Assembly: GCF_002072955.1 (NCBI RefSeq)
Contig: NZ_LPUF01000003.1
Location: 434,001-498,000 of the forward strand
Direction of reading: 5' to 3'
Source: Methyloprofundus sedimenti
Lineage (GTDB): Bacteria > Pseudomonadota > Gammaproteobacteria > Methylococcales > Methylomonadaceae
Length of the DNA stretch: 64,000 nt
Positions 52,278 to 60,785 of this stretch are shown here, piece after piece. The notes under the pieces are model-generated. The model did no database searches, was not told where the DNA came from, and was given only the letters and a program-made list of their open reading frames with translations. Numbering within the stretch: the first letter of the stretch is position 1; the number at the start of each line of letters is the position of its first letter. Position numbers and translations under genes: made by a program.

Positions 52278-53375
52278 TTATTCGGCATACACACTGCGAA
52301 TGACAGCAACAATCTCTTTAACTGTTGCATCACTCAATTCAGAACAAATCGGTAAAGACAGACAACGTGCTGCAATCGCTTCAGTTACTGGCAAGCTAAC
52401 GCCAGTACAATCTTCTTTAAAGACATTTTGCTGGTGCAATGGCACAGGATAATATACCGCACAGCCTATTTGTTTTGCTTGTAAAGCCGCTAGAATCTCA
52501 TCACGTCGATCTGCCAGTAAAGTATATTGATGATAAACATGTACGCCCGCGCCATCCTCATACGGAGTTTCTAATGGTAAATCAGCCATTAACTCCGAAT
52601 ACAAATGCGCCGCATGACGACGGCTGTCATTATAACGATCGATATGCTTTAACTTGGCACGTAACACAACCGCTTGCATATCATCAAGACGGCTATTAAA
52701 ACCAATCACATCATGATAATAACGCACATCAGATCCATGATTACGTAATTGTTTAACTTTAGCAGCGGTTGCATCAGAGTTAGTCGTCACTAAACCACCA
52801 TCACCAAAAGCACCTAAATTTTTGCTTGGGAAAAAGCTAAATCCTGCAGAATCACCAATACTACCAGTTTGTTTACCCGCTACAGATGCGCCAAAAGACT
52901 GCGCGCAATCCTCTACTAATTTGAGCTTATGCTTATCGCATACCGCTTTAATCGCAGTCATATCGACAGGTTGACCAAACAAATGTACCGGCATAACCGC
53001 TGTAGTTTTATCCGTGATAGCGGCTTCAATTGCTTCTGCAGTGATATTGAATGTTTTAGGATCAACATCAACAAAAACCGGCTTTGCGCCAACATAACAA
53101 ATGGCTTCAGCGGTAGCGATAAAAGTAAAAGCACTGGTAATAACTTCATCACCCTCACCAATCCCTTCAGCCAGTAAAGCCAAATGCAAAGCATCGGTAC
53201 CAGAAGCTACACCAATGGCATGTTTAACACCTAAATACTCAGCCGCTTCTTTTTCAAAGCCTTGTACATTTGGGCCTAAAATAAAAGAACAATTTTCTAT
53301 TGTTTTTGCCAGGCCCTGCTCAACTTCCTCTTTTATTTCCGCATACTGCGCTTTCAGGTTTACCATTGGGATCAT
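52278..53375 (-). CDS. DegT/DnrJ/EryC1-type nucleotide-sugar aminotransferase (GnnB/WbpE-like)
   Basis: 365 residues starting at the ATG 53373-53375 (MIPMVNLKAQY), with AGG eight bases upstream; a GTG three codons earlier has no such spacing. It is a PLP-dependent fold-type I enzyme: SGTDALHLALLAEGIGEGDE (~58), LVEDCAQSFGASVAGKQTGS (~155), and the PLP-lysine in FSFFPSKNLGAFGDGGLVTT (~185). It transfers an amino group from glutamate to a 3- or 4-keto sugar nucleotide. The dehydrogenase encoded 65 bases upstream suggests a two-step 3-amino sugar synthesis, as in GnnA/GnnB (UDP-GlcNAc3N for lipid A) or WbpB/WbpE. The data do not distinguish them. Confidence 0.88.
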   Translation of the reverse strand: MIPMVNLKAQYAEIKEEVEQGLAKTIENCSFILGPNVQGFEKEAAEYLGVKHAIGVASGTDALHLALLAEGIGEGDEVITSAFTFIATAEAICYVGAKPVFVDVDPKTFNITAEAIEAAITDKTTAVMPVHLFGQPVDMTAIKAVCDKHKLKLVEDCAQSFGASVAGKQTGSIGDSAGFSFFPSKNLGAFGDGGLVTTNSDATAAKVKQLRNHGSDVRYYHDVIGFNSRLDDMQAVVLRAKLKHIDRYNDSRRHAAHLYSELMADLPLETPYEDGAGVHVYHQYTLLADRRDEILAALQAKQIGCAVYYPVPLHQQNVFKEDCTGVSLPVTEAIAARCLSLPICSELSDATVKEIVAVIRSVYAE

Positions 53376-53449
53376 ATTTATCACCTTTCACTATTAAATG
53401 TTTTGTAACTGCATAACAAACGGACTCAAATCCGTCCTAAGGCCTTGTT

Positions 53450-54382
53450 CTATTGAAGCAACTTAGTAATCTCAATGGCTGTTGCCAACGCACGCCGGCC
53501 TGCTTCACCAGAAACATCAGGCGTCGTTCCCGTTTGAATACAGTTAACAAAATGCTTGATTTCCTCTAACAAAGCATCCCCATTTTCAAAAACAGATTTT
53601 TCAGTTTCAATTTCAGGTATACCAGGAAACATTTCTTTGTCACCGGCAAAATGCTTGGTTAAAACACGATTTTGAAAATCAATAGAAATATATGAATTTG
53701 GACGAAACATACGCATTTTACGTTCCATCTTCATACTTATACGACTGGCCGTGACATTAGCCACACAACCATTTTTAAACGTTAAACGCGCATTGGCAAT
53801 ATCTGTTCCTTTTGTCAATACTGCCGTACCGCTGGCTTCGATATGATCTACTTCTGAATCAACAATGGCTAGAATAATATCTATATCATGAATCATTAAA
53901 TCCAGAACGACACTAACATCATTAGCACGAGGATTAAAAGGTGATAAGCGATGAGATTCTATAAACAAAGGTTTATCTTCCAAGACACCTAAACCCATCA
54001 CTGCGGCGTTAAAACGTTCTAAATGTCCTACCTGTAAAACAAGATTTTTCTGCTTAGCAATCGCAATAAGTTCATCTGCTTCTTCAACTGTAACAGTCAC
54101 TGGTTTTTCTACTAAAACATGTGCCCCAGCGTTTAAAAAATCTTTAGAAACCTGATGGTGCAAAGTTGTTGGCACGACGATACTGACTGCATCGACTTTA
54201 CCTAATAGAGACTGGTAATCTGTTAAGGCTTCAGCGCCATGTTTTTCGGCAACATCTTTAGCCGCCTGCTGATTAATATCAACGACAGCGACTAATTCAC
54301 AATCAGGCAGTGAAGCGTATTTCTCGGCATGAAACTTACCCAGATAACCGGTTCCAATAACTGCACATTTAAGTTTACTCAT
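53450..54382 (-). CDS. Gfo/Idh/MocA-family nucleotide-sugar dehydrogenase (GnnA/WbpB-like)
   Basis: 310 residues. The Rossmann motif is CAVIGTGYLGKFHAEKYASL (~6-25), EKP is in AHVLVEKPVTVTVEEADELI (~90), and the sugar-binding FNPRANDVSVVLDLMIHDID (~150) has the D-x3-D/H pattern of the UDP-sugar 3-dehydrogenases. It oxidises a UDP-N-acetylhexosamine at C3. The aminotransferase gene follows it. If the pair makes UDP-GlcNAc3N, lipid A with amide-linked acyl chains at C3 would be expected; no lpx gene is near. The alternative is an O-antigen sugar. Confidence 0.85.
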   Translation of the reverse strand: MSKLKCAVIGTGYLGKFHAEKYASLPDCELVAVVDINQQAAKDVAEKHGAEALTDYQSLLGKVDAVSIVVPTTLHHQVSKDFLNAGAHVLVEKPVTVTVEEADELIAIAKQKNLVLQVGHLERFNAAVMGLGVLEDKPLFIESHRLSPFNPRANDVSVVLDLMIHDIDIILAIVDSEVDHIEASGTAVLTKGTDIANARLTFKNGCVANVTASRISMKMERKMRMFRPNSYISIDFQNRVLTKHFAGDKEMFPGIPEIETEKSVFENGDALLEEIKHFVNCIQTGTTPDVSGEAGRRALATAIEITKLLQ

Positions 54383-54440
54383 TAGTTTTTTCTCTTAAAA
54401 AATTTTTTGTATTGTATATTATTTACGGCTTACACCAAAA

Positions 54441-54929
54441 TCAGCCGACCCAATAACCAGATGTCAACCACCACAACCTGACTCTTAAACCTATTTCAGT
54501 TACATACCCCAGCGTAATGAAACTTACTTCTCCATCAGCCCCCAGGATAAAAACAGCAGGCACTGCGCTCACTCCGAAACTTTCTGCTAAAGCACCGTCA
54601 TTATCATTAATAACTTGCCAATTCAGCTTATGTTTTTGCATATAGCTTAAAACATTGGCATTATTGCCGGAGCGCAAAGCGACTGTTATCCCCGGATAAT
54701 CATGCAAAACCTCACTGATGGTGCCTTGAATAGCAGCACAAATGCCACACCAACTTCCCCAGAAATAAATAATAGCCGGTTTATTGGCCAACAGCTTAGC
54801 GCTATTTTCGCCGCTTAGGGTTTTCATCGGCAAATCAGGCGTAGCACCTGAGCGCATATCACGCTGCATAAAGGTTTGTAACAATCCGACAAACATAATC
54901 AATAACAATAAATCCCTTATTATTTTCAT
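54441..54929 (-). CDS. Thioredoxin-like protein disulfide oxidoreductase (TlpA/ScsD-like)
   Basis: 162 residues with an N-terminal membrane anchor or signal (DLLLLIMFVGLLQTFMQ, ~6-22) and a thioredoxin fold carrying CGIC in IIYFWGSWCGICAAIQGTIS (~53-72), plus the cis-proline in FGVSAVPAVFILG (~120). This pattern belongs to periplasmic TlpA/DsbE-like proteins, close to the suppressor of copper sensitivity D group. It overlaps the YgjP-like peptidase gene by four bases. Which substrate it reduces or oxidises cannot be read. Confidence 0.85.
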   Translation of the reverse strand: MKIIRDLLLLIMFVGLLQTFMQRDMRSGATPDLPMKTLSGENSAKLLANKPAIIYFWGSWCGICAAIQGTISEVLHDYPGITVALRSGNNANVLSYMQKHKLNWQVINDNDGALAESFGVSAVPAVFILGADGEVSFITLGYVTEIGLRVRLWWLTSGYWVG

Positions 54930-55654
54930 AAGCCGAGCATTAAACTCGCCCCGTACTTTTTAAGCCATCGTCGCTGTTGCTCATATCCCGGGCAATGTCT
55001 GGCAACAAGAGCCCAAAATGCAGCAGAATGATTACGTTGTTGTATATGACATAACTCATGCACCACCACGTATTCAAATACCTCGGCAGGTGCTAGAATC
55101 AATAACCAGTTCAAATTAATATCATTATGAATACCACAACTGCCCCAGCGACTTTTCTGGGTTTTAATGCTAATAGAACGCGGGCTGAGCTGATATAAGG
55201 GAGCAAACTGATCAATCGTTTTTTGCGCCTGCTTTGCAGCGGCCTGTCCCATCCAGTGAATAATTGCCAGACGAATTTGTTCATTCAGTGCCGTTCCACT
55301 GTACATTTTTTTAAATTTCTCAGGTACATAAACAATAAAAGACTGAAAAAAATCGATTCTAATCTGCGTGTGCTGGCCAAATTCAATCTGCAATAAATAG
55401 CTTTCTCCCAAATAGGGAATCTTCGCACCCTGCTGATAACTTTCGGGGGCAAAACTTACGCTGCTATCAACATGTCGCTGCACTTTATTTTTTGCCGATT
55501 CAATCCACGCCTGCTTAGCGTGCATGAACTGCTGAATTTGTTTCTCGGGCATACGCAACGGCGCTACAACCTCTACTTTATCAGCTGTTACCACGATCCT
55601 GGCACGCCTGGCACGCTGACTTCGACGAATCTGGTAATTTTCCTGTTTGCTCAT
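54926..55654 (-). CDS. YgjP-like metallopeptidase (DUF45, M48-like)
   Basis: 242 residues. The zinc motif is HELCHIQQRNHSAAFWAL (HExxH, ~200), with PRSISIKTQKSRWGSCGIHN (~165) and NLNWLLILAPAEVFEYVVVH directly upstream, both hallmarks of DUF45. In E. coli YgjP is a poorly known metal-dependent hydrolase (UTP pyrophosphatase activity has been reported for it). It overlaps the thioredoxin-like gene by four bases. Confidence 0.9.
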   Translation of the reverse strand: MSKQENYQIRRSQRARRARIVVTADKVEVVAPLRMPEKQIQQFMHAKQAWIESAKNKVQRHVDSSVSFAPESYQQGAKIPYLGESYLLQIEFGQHTQIRIDFFQSFIVYVPEKFKKMYSGTALNEQIRLAIIHWMGQAAAKQAQKTIDQFAPLYQLSPRSISIKTQKSRWGSCGIHNDINLNWLLILAPAEVFEYVVVHELCHIQQRNHSAAFWALVARHCPGYEQQRRWLKKYGASLMLGL

Positions 55655-55765
55655 TTTGTACGCATACTTGATATTCTTTATAGAAAAAACTTGTTTCAGT
55701 TCAGCTTGTATATATTTACTAGTACATTTACGAGTGTTATTTGTTGAGCAGAAATAAAAGTCACT

Positions 55766-56362
55766 TTATTTAGCCTGATTGCCCCAGCCGCCCAAGAAAC
55801 AATCAACTAGCAATATAATTTCTGCCTTTGCTACTGTGATGTTTTCCGACGTTTGATTTTGCATTAATAATTGCATAGCGATCCCTTGTACACTTTTAAT
55901 TAAAACCTGTGCAGCCATTTGCACCTGATCATCGGTATGCCTGAGATCAAGCTGCCTAATCAAGTCATACATTAACTCAAAAGTTCGCTGATTTTCTTGC
56001 AAATACCCTTCAGGAACAGGCTCTCCCAGCGGCAACTGATGCTCAAACAGCATGCGCCACAAACCTTCATTAGCGACAGCAAAATCAAGATAAGCAAGCG
56101 CGATACCTTGCACGGTTCCAGTTGTCTTTAATCGCGCTTGTAAGTACTGATCCAGTTTCTGCCATGTCCGGACTTTAATATGCATGATCAAATCATTCAT
56201 ATTAGCAAAAACCATATAAATACTACCGACGGTATAACCGATGTCGGCGGCAATTTTACGCACTTTCAGCGCAGTGTATCCATACTCCTGGACAATATCT
56301 TCCGCAGCTTCCAGCACCATTTGCTTTATTTCTACCTGACTATGTTCACTACGTCTTGCCAT
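55766..56362 (-). CDS. TetR/AcrR family transcriptional regulator
   Basis: 198 residues. The N-terminal helix-turn-helix (VEIKQMVLEAAEDIVQEYGY, then LKVRKIAADIGYTVGSIYMV) is standard. The C-terminal domain contains LAYLDFAVANEGLWRMLFEH, resembling the WHG/TetR_C_13 ligand-binding domain. It lies between the peptidase operon and the divergent NUDIX gene; its targets are unknown. It is not close to the TetR at 5267. Confidence 0.9.
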   Translation of the reverse strand: MARRSEHSQVEIKQMVLEAAEDIVQEYGYTALKVRKIAADIGYTVGSIYMVFANMNDLIMHIKVRTWQKLDQYLQARLKTTGTVQGIALAYLDFAVANEGLWRMLFEHQLPLGEPVPEGYLQENQRTFELMYDLIRQLDLRHTDDQVQMAAQVLIKSVQGIAMQLLMQNQTSENITVAKAEIILLVDCFLGGWGNQAK

Positions 56363-56499
56363 AATATTACCGCATTAGCTGATGAATGTTTTAGAATACC
56401 TCAATACTAAAAAAGGCTAAAGCCTTTATCCTGTAAAAATCAGTTTAATAAAATAACAGTCTGACTGATTCCTGCAGGTTTATGCTTATACGGAGACAT

Positions 56500-57009
56500 A
56501 TGAACCATGAACTGATTGCTGTTGTTGATGAAAATGACCAATTTATCGAAAACCAGCCCCGTAAGAAAGTCCATCAACTTGGCTTGCGTCATAGAGCTGT
56601 GCATATTCTCGTATTCAATGATAAACAGCAGCTTTTTTTACAAAAACGCTCACTAAGTAAAGATATCAATGCCGGGCTATGGGATACTTCAGCAGCGGGG
56701 CATGTCGATGCAGGAGAAACATACGCTGCCTGTGCTCACCGGGAAACTATTGAAGAGCTGGGGGTTTGTGTAGACTCAACACTCACGTTTCTGTTCAAAT
56801 TACCTGCAATACCCGAAACAGGCATGGAATTTGTACAGGTCTATCGTAGTACACACAACGGCCCTTTTACATTAGAAGCGGAAGAAATTGATGGTGGTCA
56901 ATGGTTTAATATAAAAGATATTTCCCGGCGCGTTGCCGATAACGACCAGACTCTTACTGACACGTTTAAAACCTTATGGTTAAAATTCGAGGCACAAAAC
57001 CATGCATAG
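56500..57009 (+). CDS. NUDIX hydrolase (isopentenyl-diphosphate isomerase/YfcD-like)
   Basis: 169 residues from the ATG at 56500, preceded by GGAG at seven bases; a start six codons upstream is less likely. The NUDIX box reads GHVDAGETYAACAHRETIEE followed by LG (G-x5-E-x7-RE-xx-EE-LG, ~65-88). The N-terminus HELIAVVDENDQFIENQPRK and LFLQKRSLSKDINAGLWDTS fit the YfcD/Idi-like group. It hydrolyses a nucleoside-diphosphate-linked substrate that cannot be named. The Nif3 gene overlaps its end by eight bases. Confidence 0.9.
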   Translation: MNHELIAVVDENDQFIENQPRKKVHQLGLRHRAVHILVFNDKQQLFLQKRSLSKDINAGLWDTSAAGHVDAGETYAACAHRETIEELGVCVDSTLTFLFKLPAIPETGMEFVQVYRSTHNGPFTLEAEEIDGGQWFNIKDISRRVADNDQTLTDTFKTLWLKFEAQNHA

Positions 57010-57763
57010 GGACGAATTAAATCGCTATTTTAACGACCTGCTCAACCCGTCAAGCTTTGAAGACTATTGTCCTAATGGCTTGCAAATTGAGGGATCAGAA
57101 AGCATCCAGAAAGTAGCGTTTGCTGTTTCTGCTACGCGTGACTCAATCACCCAGGCAGCAAATCTTGGGGCCGACACGCTGGTTGTACATCATGGCTTAT
57201 TCTGGCATTTCCACGGCACTCGTACGCTGACCGGATCTTTTGCCAAACGCATTTTCCCTTTGGTAAAACACAATATCAATTTATTTGCCTACCATCTCCC
57301 ATTGGATGCACATCCTGAAGTCGGTAATGCAGCTCTCCTGGGTCAACTGATAGGCTGTCATCAACAAGGCCCGTTTGGGGATTATAAAGGTAATCCGACC
57401 GGGATTGAAGGTCTGCTTGAACAACCACTCTCTGCCAAAGAACTTGCCTTGAAATTACATTCTGTACTAAATCATGATGTCATTATAGCCAGTCCAGATG
57501 AAAATCAGCTGATTGAATCAATCGGAATTATTACTGGCGGAGCGAACAGTCACTGGGCTCTGGCACAAAAAGCAGGACTGGATGCATATATTACCGGCGA
57601 GATATCCGAACATGACTGGCATGAAAGTCAGGAAAACGGTATCCATATGTTTGCCGGAGGGCATTATGCAACAGAAATTTTTGGCGTACTAGCGCTTATG
57701 CAAAAAATACAAATGCACTTTCATTTAGAATGCGTATTTATTGATAGTGATAATCCCGCATAA
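57002..57763 (+). CDS. Nif3-like dinuclear metal-centre protein (YbgI)
   Basis: 253 residues. The metal ligands are in LVVHHGLFWHFHGT (~62-75), AYHLPLDAHPEVGNAALLGQ (~95), and the late GGHYATEIFGVLALMQKI (~217). EDYCPNGLQIEGSESIQKVA at the N-terminus is the NIF3 signature. It is a widely conserved protein of toroidal structure, in the GTP cyclohydrolase I type 2 homology group, with no settled function. Its start overlaps the NUDIX gene by eight bases. Confidence 0.93.
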   Translation: MHRDELNRYFNDLLNPSSFEDYCPNGLQIEGSESIQKVAFAVSATRDSITQAANLGADTLVVHHGLFWHFHGTRTLTGSFAKRIFPLVKHNINLFAYHLPLDAHPEVGNAALLGQLIGCHQQGPFGDYKGNPTGIEGLLEQPLSAKELALKLHSVLNHDVIIASPDENQLIESIGIITGGANSHWALAQKAGLDAYITGEISEHDWHESQENGIHMFAGGHYATEIFGVLALMQKIQMHFHLECVFIDSDNPA

Positions 57764-58086
57764 TACTTCGGAGAGCACTGCTTACAACACTTAATACGTC
57801 ATGGTTCGCCCAGGGCTTTAACGCAAAAGGTATAGTCAACGGTGTATTGTGGGGCAAGAACAATTGACAAATAATGCTTTCCAATTTGGCAGAATCAGGA
57901 CGAGTCCCTGCGTGATGTTTTTAATTTAAGATAGTCGTCAGCGTACAGCCATAAGCAGCAGATAATTAATTTTAATTTTTAATCCATACTAACTCTTTTG
58001 GTTTGGTTTATTATTCAGTGTTTGTGTTGAATCTGATGCTAGTGCAATGGCAAAATCAAGAATAGGACAAGAGTCAGGAGTCAGTA
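57764..58086. other. Non-coding gap
   Basis: 323 bases between the Nif3-like gene and the methyltransferase gene. No reading frame, hairpin terminator or RNA gene is convincing. Confidence 0.5.
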
Positions 58087-58803
58087 TTGAAAATTGAAGA
58101 TAAATCTCAGCAAACATTATTTACTCAGCAGTGGAATATTTATCAAAAAGTAATCCGCAATAATTATATGTACCATGCTGAAATTGTAGATATTGTCAGT
58201 TGCGAAATCGGAAAATTTACCAGCCTGTCTATACTCGATCTAGGTTGTGGGGATGCTTATATATTCAGCCAGAGTATCAAAAATGTAAATAATAGACATA
58301 AACAAATTGATTACCGTGGTATCGATTTATCACCTGCGGCATTGGAAATTGGCAAAACTAATTTACAATCGCTCAGTGGAAATATACAGCTAATCAACAA
58401 TGATTTACTCAGTGAATTGCAAACTAATCAACACCGCTATGACATTATTCTCTTAGGTTATAGCCTGCATCATCTGAATACAGAACAGAAACAACAATGT
58501 TTTAGCTTGATATCCCGGCATTTATCGAACCAGGGAGTATTTATTTTTTATGATCTAGAAATGACAGCAGATGAAAATCAACCTGCCTATATTAAAAGAG
58601 CATGTGATGTATTTACAGAACAATGGCATGATTTTGATGATGAGGCGATTAGCAGCATTTGCTCACATGTGATAGATAACGATTTACCAGAAAACGAGCA
58701 TTTTTATAAAAAGTGTTTCCGCCAGACAGGACTTTCTGTTATTAAAAAAATGTTTCGCGATAGACAGCAGTTATTTTCTGTCTATGTAGTAAATAATCCC
58801 TAG
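58087..58803 (+). CDS. Class I SAM-dependent methyltransferase
   Basis: 238 residues starting at TTG (58087), preceded by CAGGAG at about nine bases, which decides the start. The SAM-binding motif LSILDLGCGDAYIFSQSI (~51-68), YRGIDLSPAALEIG (motif II, ~82) and IILLGYSLHHLNTEQKQQCF (motif IV/post-II, ~120) are clear. VFIFYDLEMTADENQPAY follows. It is a small-molecule-type methyltransferase (UbiE/Methyltransf_25-like); the substrate is not recognisable. It stands alone. Confidence 0.88.
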   Translation: MKIEDKSQQTLFTQQWNIYQKVIRNNYMYHAEIVDIVSCEIGKFTSLSILDLGCGDAYIFSQSIKNVNNRHKQIDYRGIDLSPAALEIGKTNLQSLSGNIQLINNDLLSELQTNQHRYDIILLGYSLHHLNTEQKQQCFSLISRHLSNQGVFIFYDLEMTADENQPAYIKRACDVFTEQWHDFDDEAISSICSHVIDNDLPENEHFYKKCFRQTGLSVIKKMFRDRQQLFSVYVVNNP

Positions 58804-59136
58804 TAGGCCATGGCTTTAGCCCGCGCCAGTTAGTACCCTATATTTGACAGGTTAAAACCAATCACACCTCAAAGTGTGTCGTTTGAATTAAGGAACTTTA
58901 GGATCAGTTCTAATATTCATACATTTTTCTGGAATCATAGACTTTACCCTGTGCGTTAACAATCTAGCCACGCCTTTGATAGCAGTATAGATATTGTATT
59001 GTTAGAACTGGGACCTCCCTGGCTTCGCTTGCTCCCATTCGTGTTAAAATAAAAGAATTGAAGTTTAAAAAACTACAATCCTATACTCTATATCCTCCAG
59101 CGATTGGCGACTACTCCAAATTTTAAGAGAAAAATC
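58804..59136. other. Non-coding gap with a degenerate dispersed repeat
   Basis: 333 bases. GGCCATGGCTTTAGCCCGCG at 58806 resembles the arm of the palindrome family at 24088 and 21505. No coding frame is supported. Confidence 0.45.
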
Positions 59137-59409
59137 ATGTTAATAAAACTAAAAGCAAAACTTCCATTAGCTAAATTAAAGCAATATCCCAGCATTAATG
59201 CCATTGTCATTCTGATAGCTATGATTATGCTATGGCGAGGAGTCTGGGGGCTGTTGGATATTTATTTATTTCCTGGAGTGCCTACATTTAGCTATTTATT
59301 CTCTATTTCTTTGGGAATATTAATACTTTATTTAGATGACTTTAATTTAAGTGATTTAAAAAAAATAACGACCTCTGCTAAAAACTCAAAATCACAAGAC
59401 GAAGAGTAA
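59137..59409 (+). CDS. Small membrane protein, unknown function
   Basis: 90 residues from the ATG at 59137, preceded by AAGAGA. Two hydrophobic segments (INAIVILIAMIMLWRGVWGL ~21-40, and FSYLFSISLGILILYL ~52-67) are followed by a charged tail ending in a Lys/Ser/Glu-rich stretch. It looks like a real inner-membrane protein; I do not know its family. Confidence 0.6.
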   Translation: MLIKLKAKLPLAKLKQYPSINAIVILIAMIMLWRGVWGLLDIYLFPGVPTFSYLFSISLGILILYLDDFNLSDLKKITTSAKNSKSQDEE

Positions 59410-59517
59410 TTCGTATAGATCGTAATATCATTACGAATAAAAAAGTATCAGCCTAATCTTATCTCGCCAGATAATTAGTTTGATTTATAAAAATAACTTG
59501 TAAATTCCAGAGGGATG

Positions 59518-59555
59518 TTCAGGTCTTGCATTAACGCATCATTGCAAGACTTGAA
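59518..59555. repeat. Imperfect 13-base inverted repeat
   Basis: TTCAGGTCTTGCA (59518-59530) and TGCAAGACTTGAA (59543-59555) are complementary except for one position. It lies between a small membrane protein gene and a convergent hypothetical gene; it may be part of a bidirectional terminator, but no T run follows. Confidence 0.4.
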
Positions 59556-59696
59556 GTCCCTATTTGCACTTTGTACGAATGAGCCGATACGGGTTGGTAG
59601 AAGCTATAACAGAGCTAAATCCAAAATGAAAAATAAATTCCATTTTGGAAACTACAAGAGGGCTAAGTAAATATAAACTTAATGTCATTACCCCCC

Positions 59697-60455
59697 CTAA
59701 TCCGGCTGTACCTCCTGCCAGTTTTGATAATTCGTGTCATTATCGGCATTCGGGTCGTAAAAGACGTCATCACTTTGAATATACTCGCCATCAGTGTTCA
59801 TCCACGTTTGATTTGCACCTGAGTCTATTTGATAGGATTCCCCATCATACGGATTAGTTACAGTTTCCTCCTCGTTGATGGCGTTGATGAACTGGCGTTG
59901 ATTCTTATCACGTTGATTTGAAGCTTCACGCAAACCTTTCATATAGCTATCGAATCCAGCGGCTTTTTCCTTGCGATTAGCCTGATACGCATTCCAGTTT
60001 GATTGGTTTTGTTGACGACGATTTTGATATGCCTGGCGCCCTTCAGAAGTAGAAGCCTCCCATTGCCTTTGAGCCACCCATTGTTGCAGAGCAGGTGCAA
60101 TCTGCTGATAGGCCCGATAATCTTGCTGGCTTGTGCGATAGCAATACTCCCAGTACTTTGCATCGTAATCCAGAGCATTCGTAGGGTTCCGTAACTGACC
60201 AGGATTCTTCGATAAACTTTCCAGATAATTGAAAAATTGCTGATGGTACTGAGCCTCGTGCTGAGACAATCGGTAACCTTCAGCATTGTTTGCCATTTGG
60301 TAAATACCCAGCATACTCTGGGTTGTGGCATTTTTCGTCCGAACCAGTTCAGCTGCATTTCTGAGCATTTGCAAGATTTCTTGATCACTTTGTGCTTGAA
60401 CTTGTGATGTCAGAAAAAGTGACAGGACGAAAATAAGGGTTCGTTTCATATCCAT
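59697..60455 (-). CDS. Secreted hypothetical protein, Gln/Asn-rich
   Basis: 252 residues from the ATG at 60453-60455, with GAGG five bases ahead. Signal peptide: MDMKRTLIFVLSLFLTSQVQ-A. The mature part is helical and rich in Gln, Asn, Arg and Tyr: EILQMLRNAAELVRTKNATT, then QQDYRAYQQIAPALQQW and QAYQNRRQQNQSNWNAYQAN. A compact C-terminal region (NPYDGESYQIDSG, then WMNTDGEYIQSDD and VFYDPN) resembles the tail of secreted heat-resistant-agglutinin-like or DUF-type periplasmic proteins, but I cannot name a family. It stands alone, with no operon partner. Confidence 0.65.
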   Translation of the reverse strand: MDMKRTLIFVLSLFLTSQVQAQSDQEILQMLRNAAELVRTKNATTQSMLGIYQMANNAEGYRLSQHEAQYHQQFFNYLESLSKNPGQLRNPTNALDYDAKYWEYCYRTSQQDYRAYQQIAPALQQWVAQRQWEASTSEGRQAYQNRRQQNQSNWNAYQANRKEKAAGFDSYMKGLREASNQRDKNQRQFINAINEEETVTNPYDGESYQIDSGANQTWMNTDGEYIQSDDVFYDPNADNDTNYQNWQEVQPD

Positions 60456-60785
60456 GGCATCCTCGTTTTTATTAAAGTGGCTAGAGGGGTTTACCGAATG
60501 CCACATATCTCCTGATGTGCAGCAAAATATATATGAAACCGTAACACACTTTCATTTTTTAAGGAAGAACATAGATTACGAATCTATAGACAAATAAGCT
60601 AAAAAGAGAATCGTCAGCCTTGCCCAGTTTCAACAAAAACAGTGTTACGCCGCATCATGAACTCCTTTGCTTACATGCTCTGGTGTACCAGGCAGGCGCC
60701 ACTAAAAACTAGCACACTCTGGAAAGGACTTGCAGCGTAATGCCCCTTTTTACTTCATTGCATTGCTAAACGTCTAAAGTTTGAT
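60456..60785. other. Non-coding gap
   Basis: 330 bases between the secreted protein gene and the helicase gene, both leftward. No coding frame, RNA gene or clear terminator is seen. Confidence 0.5.
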
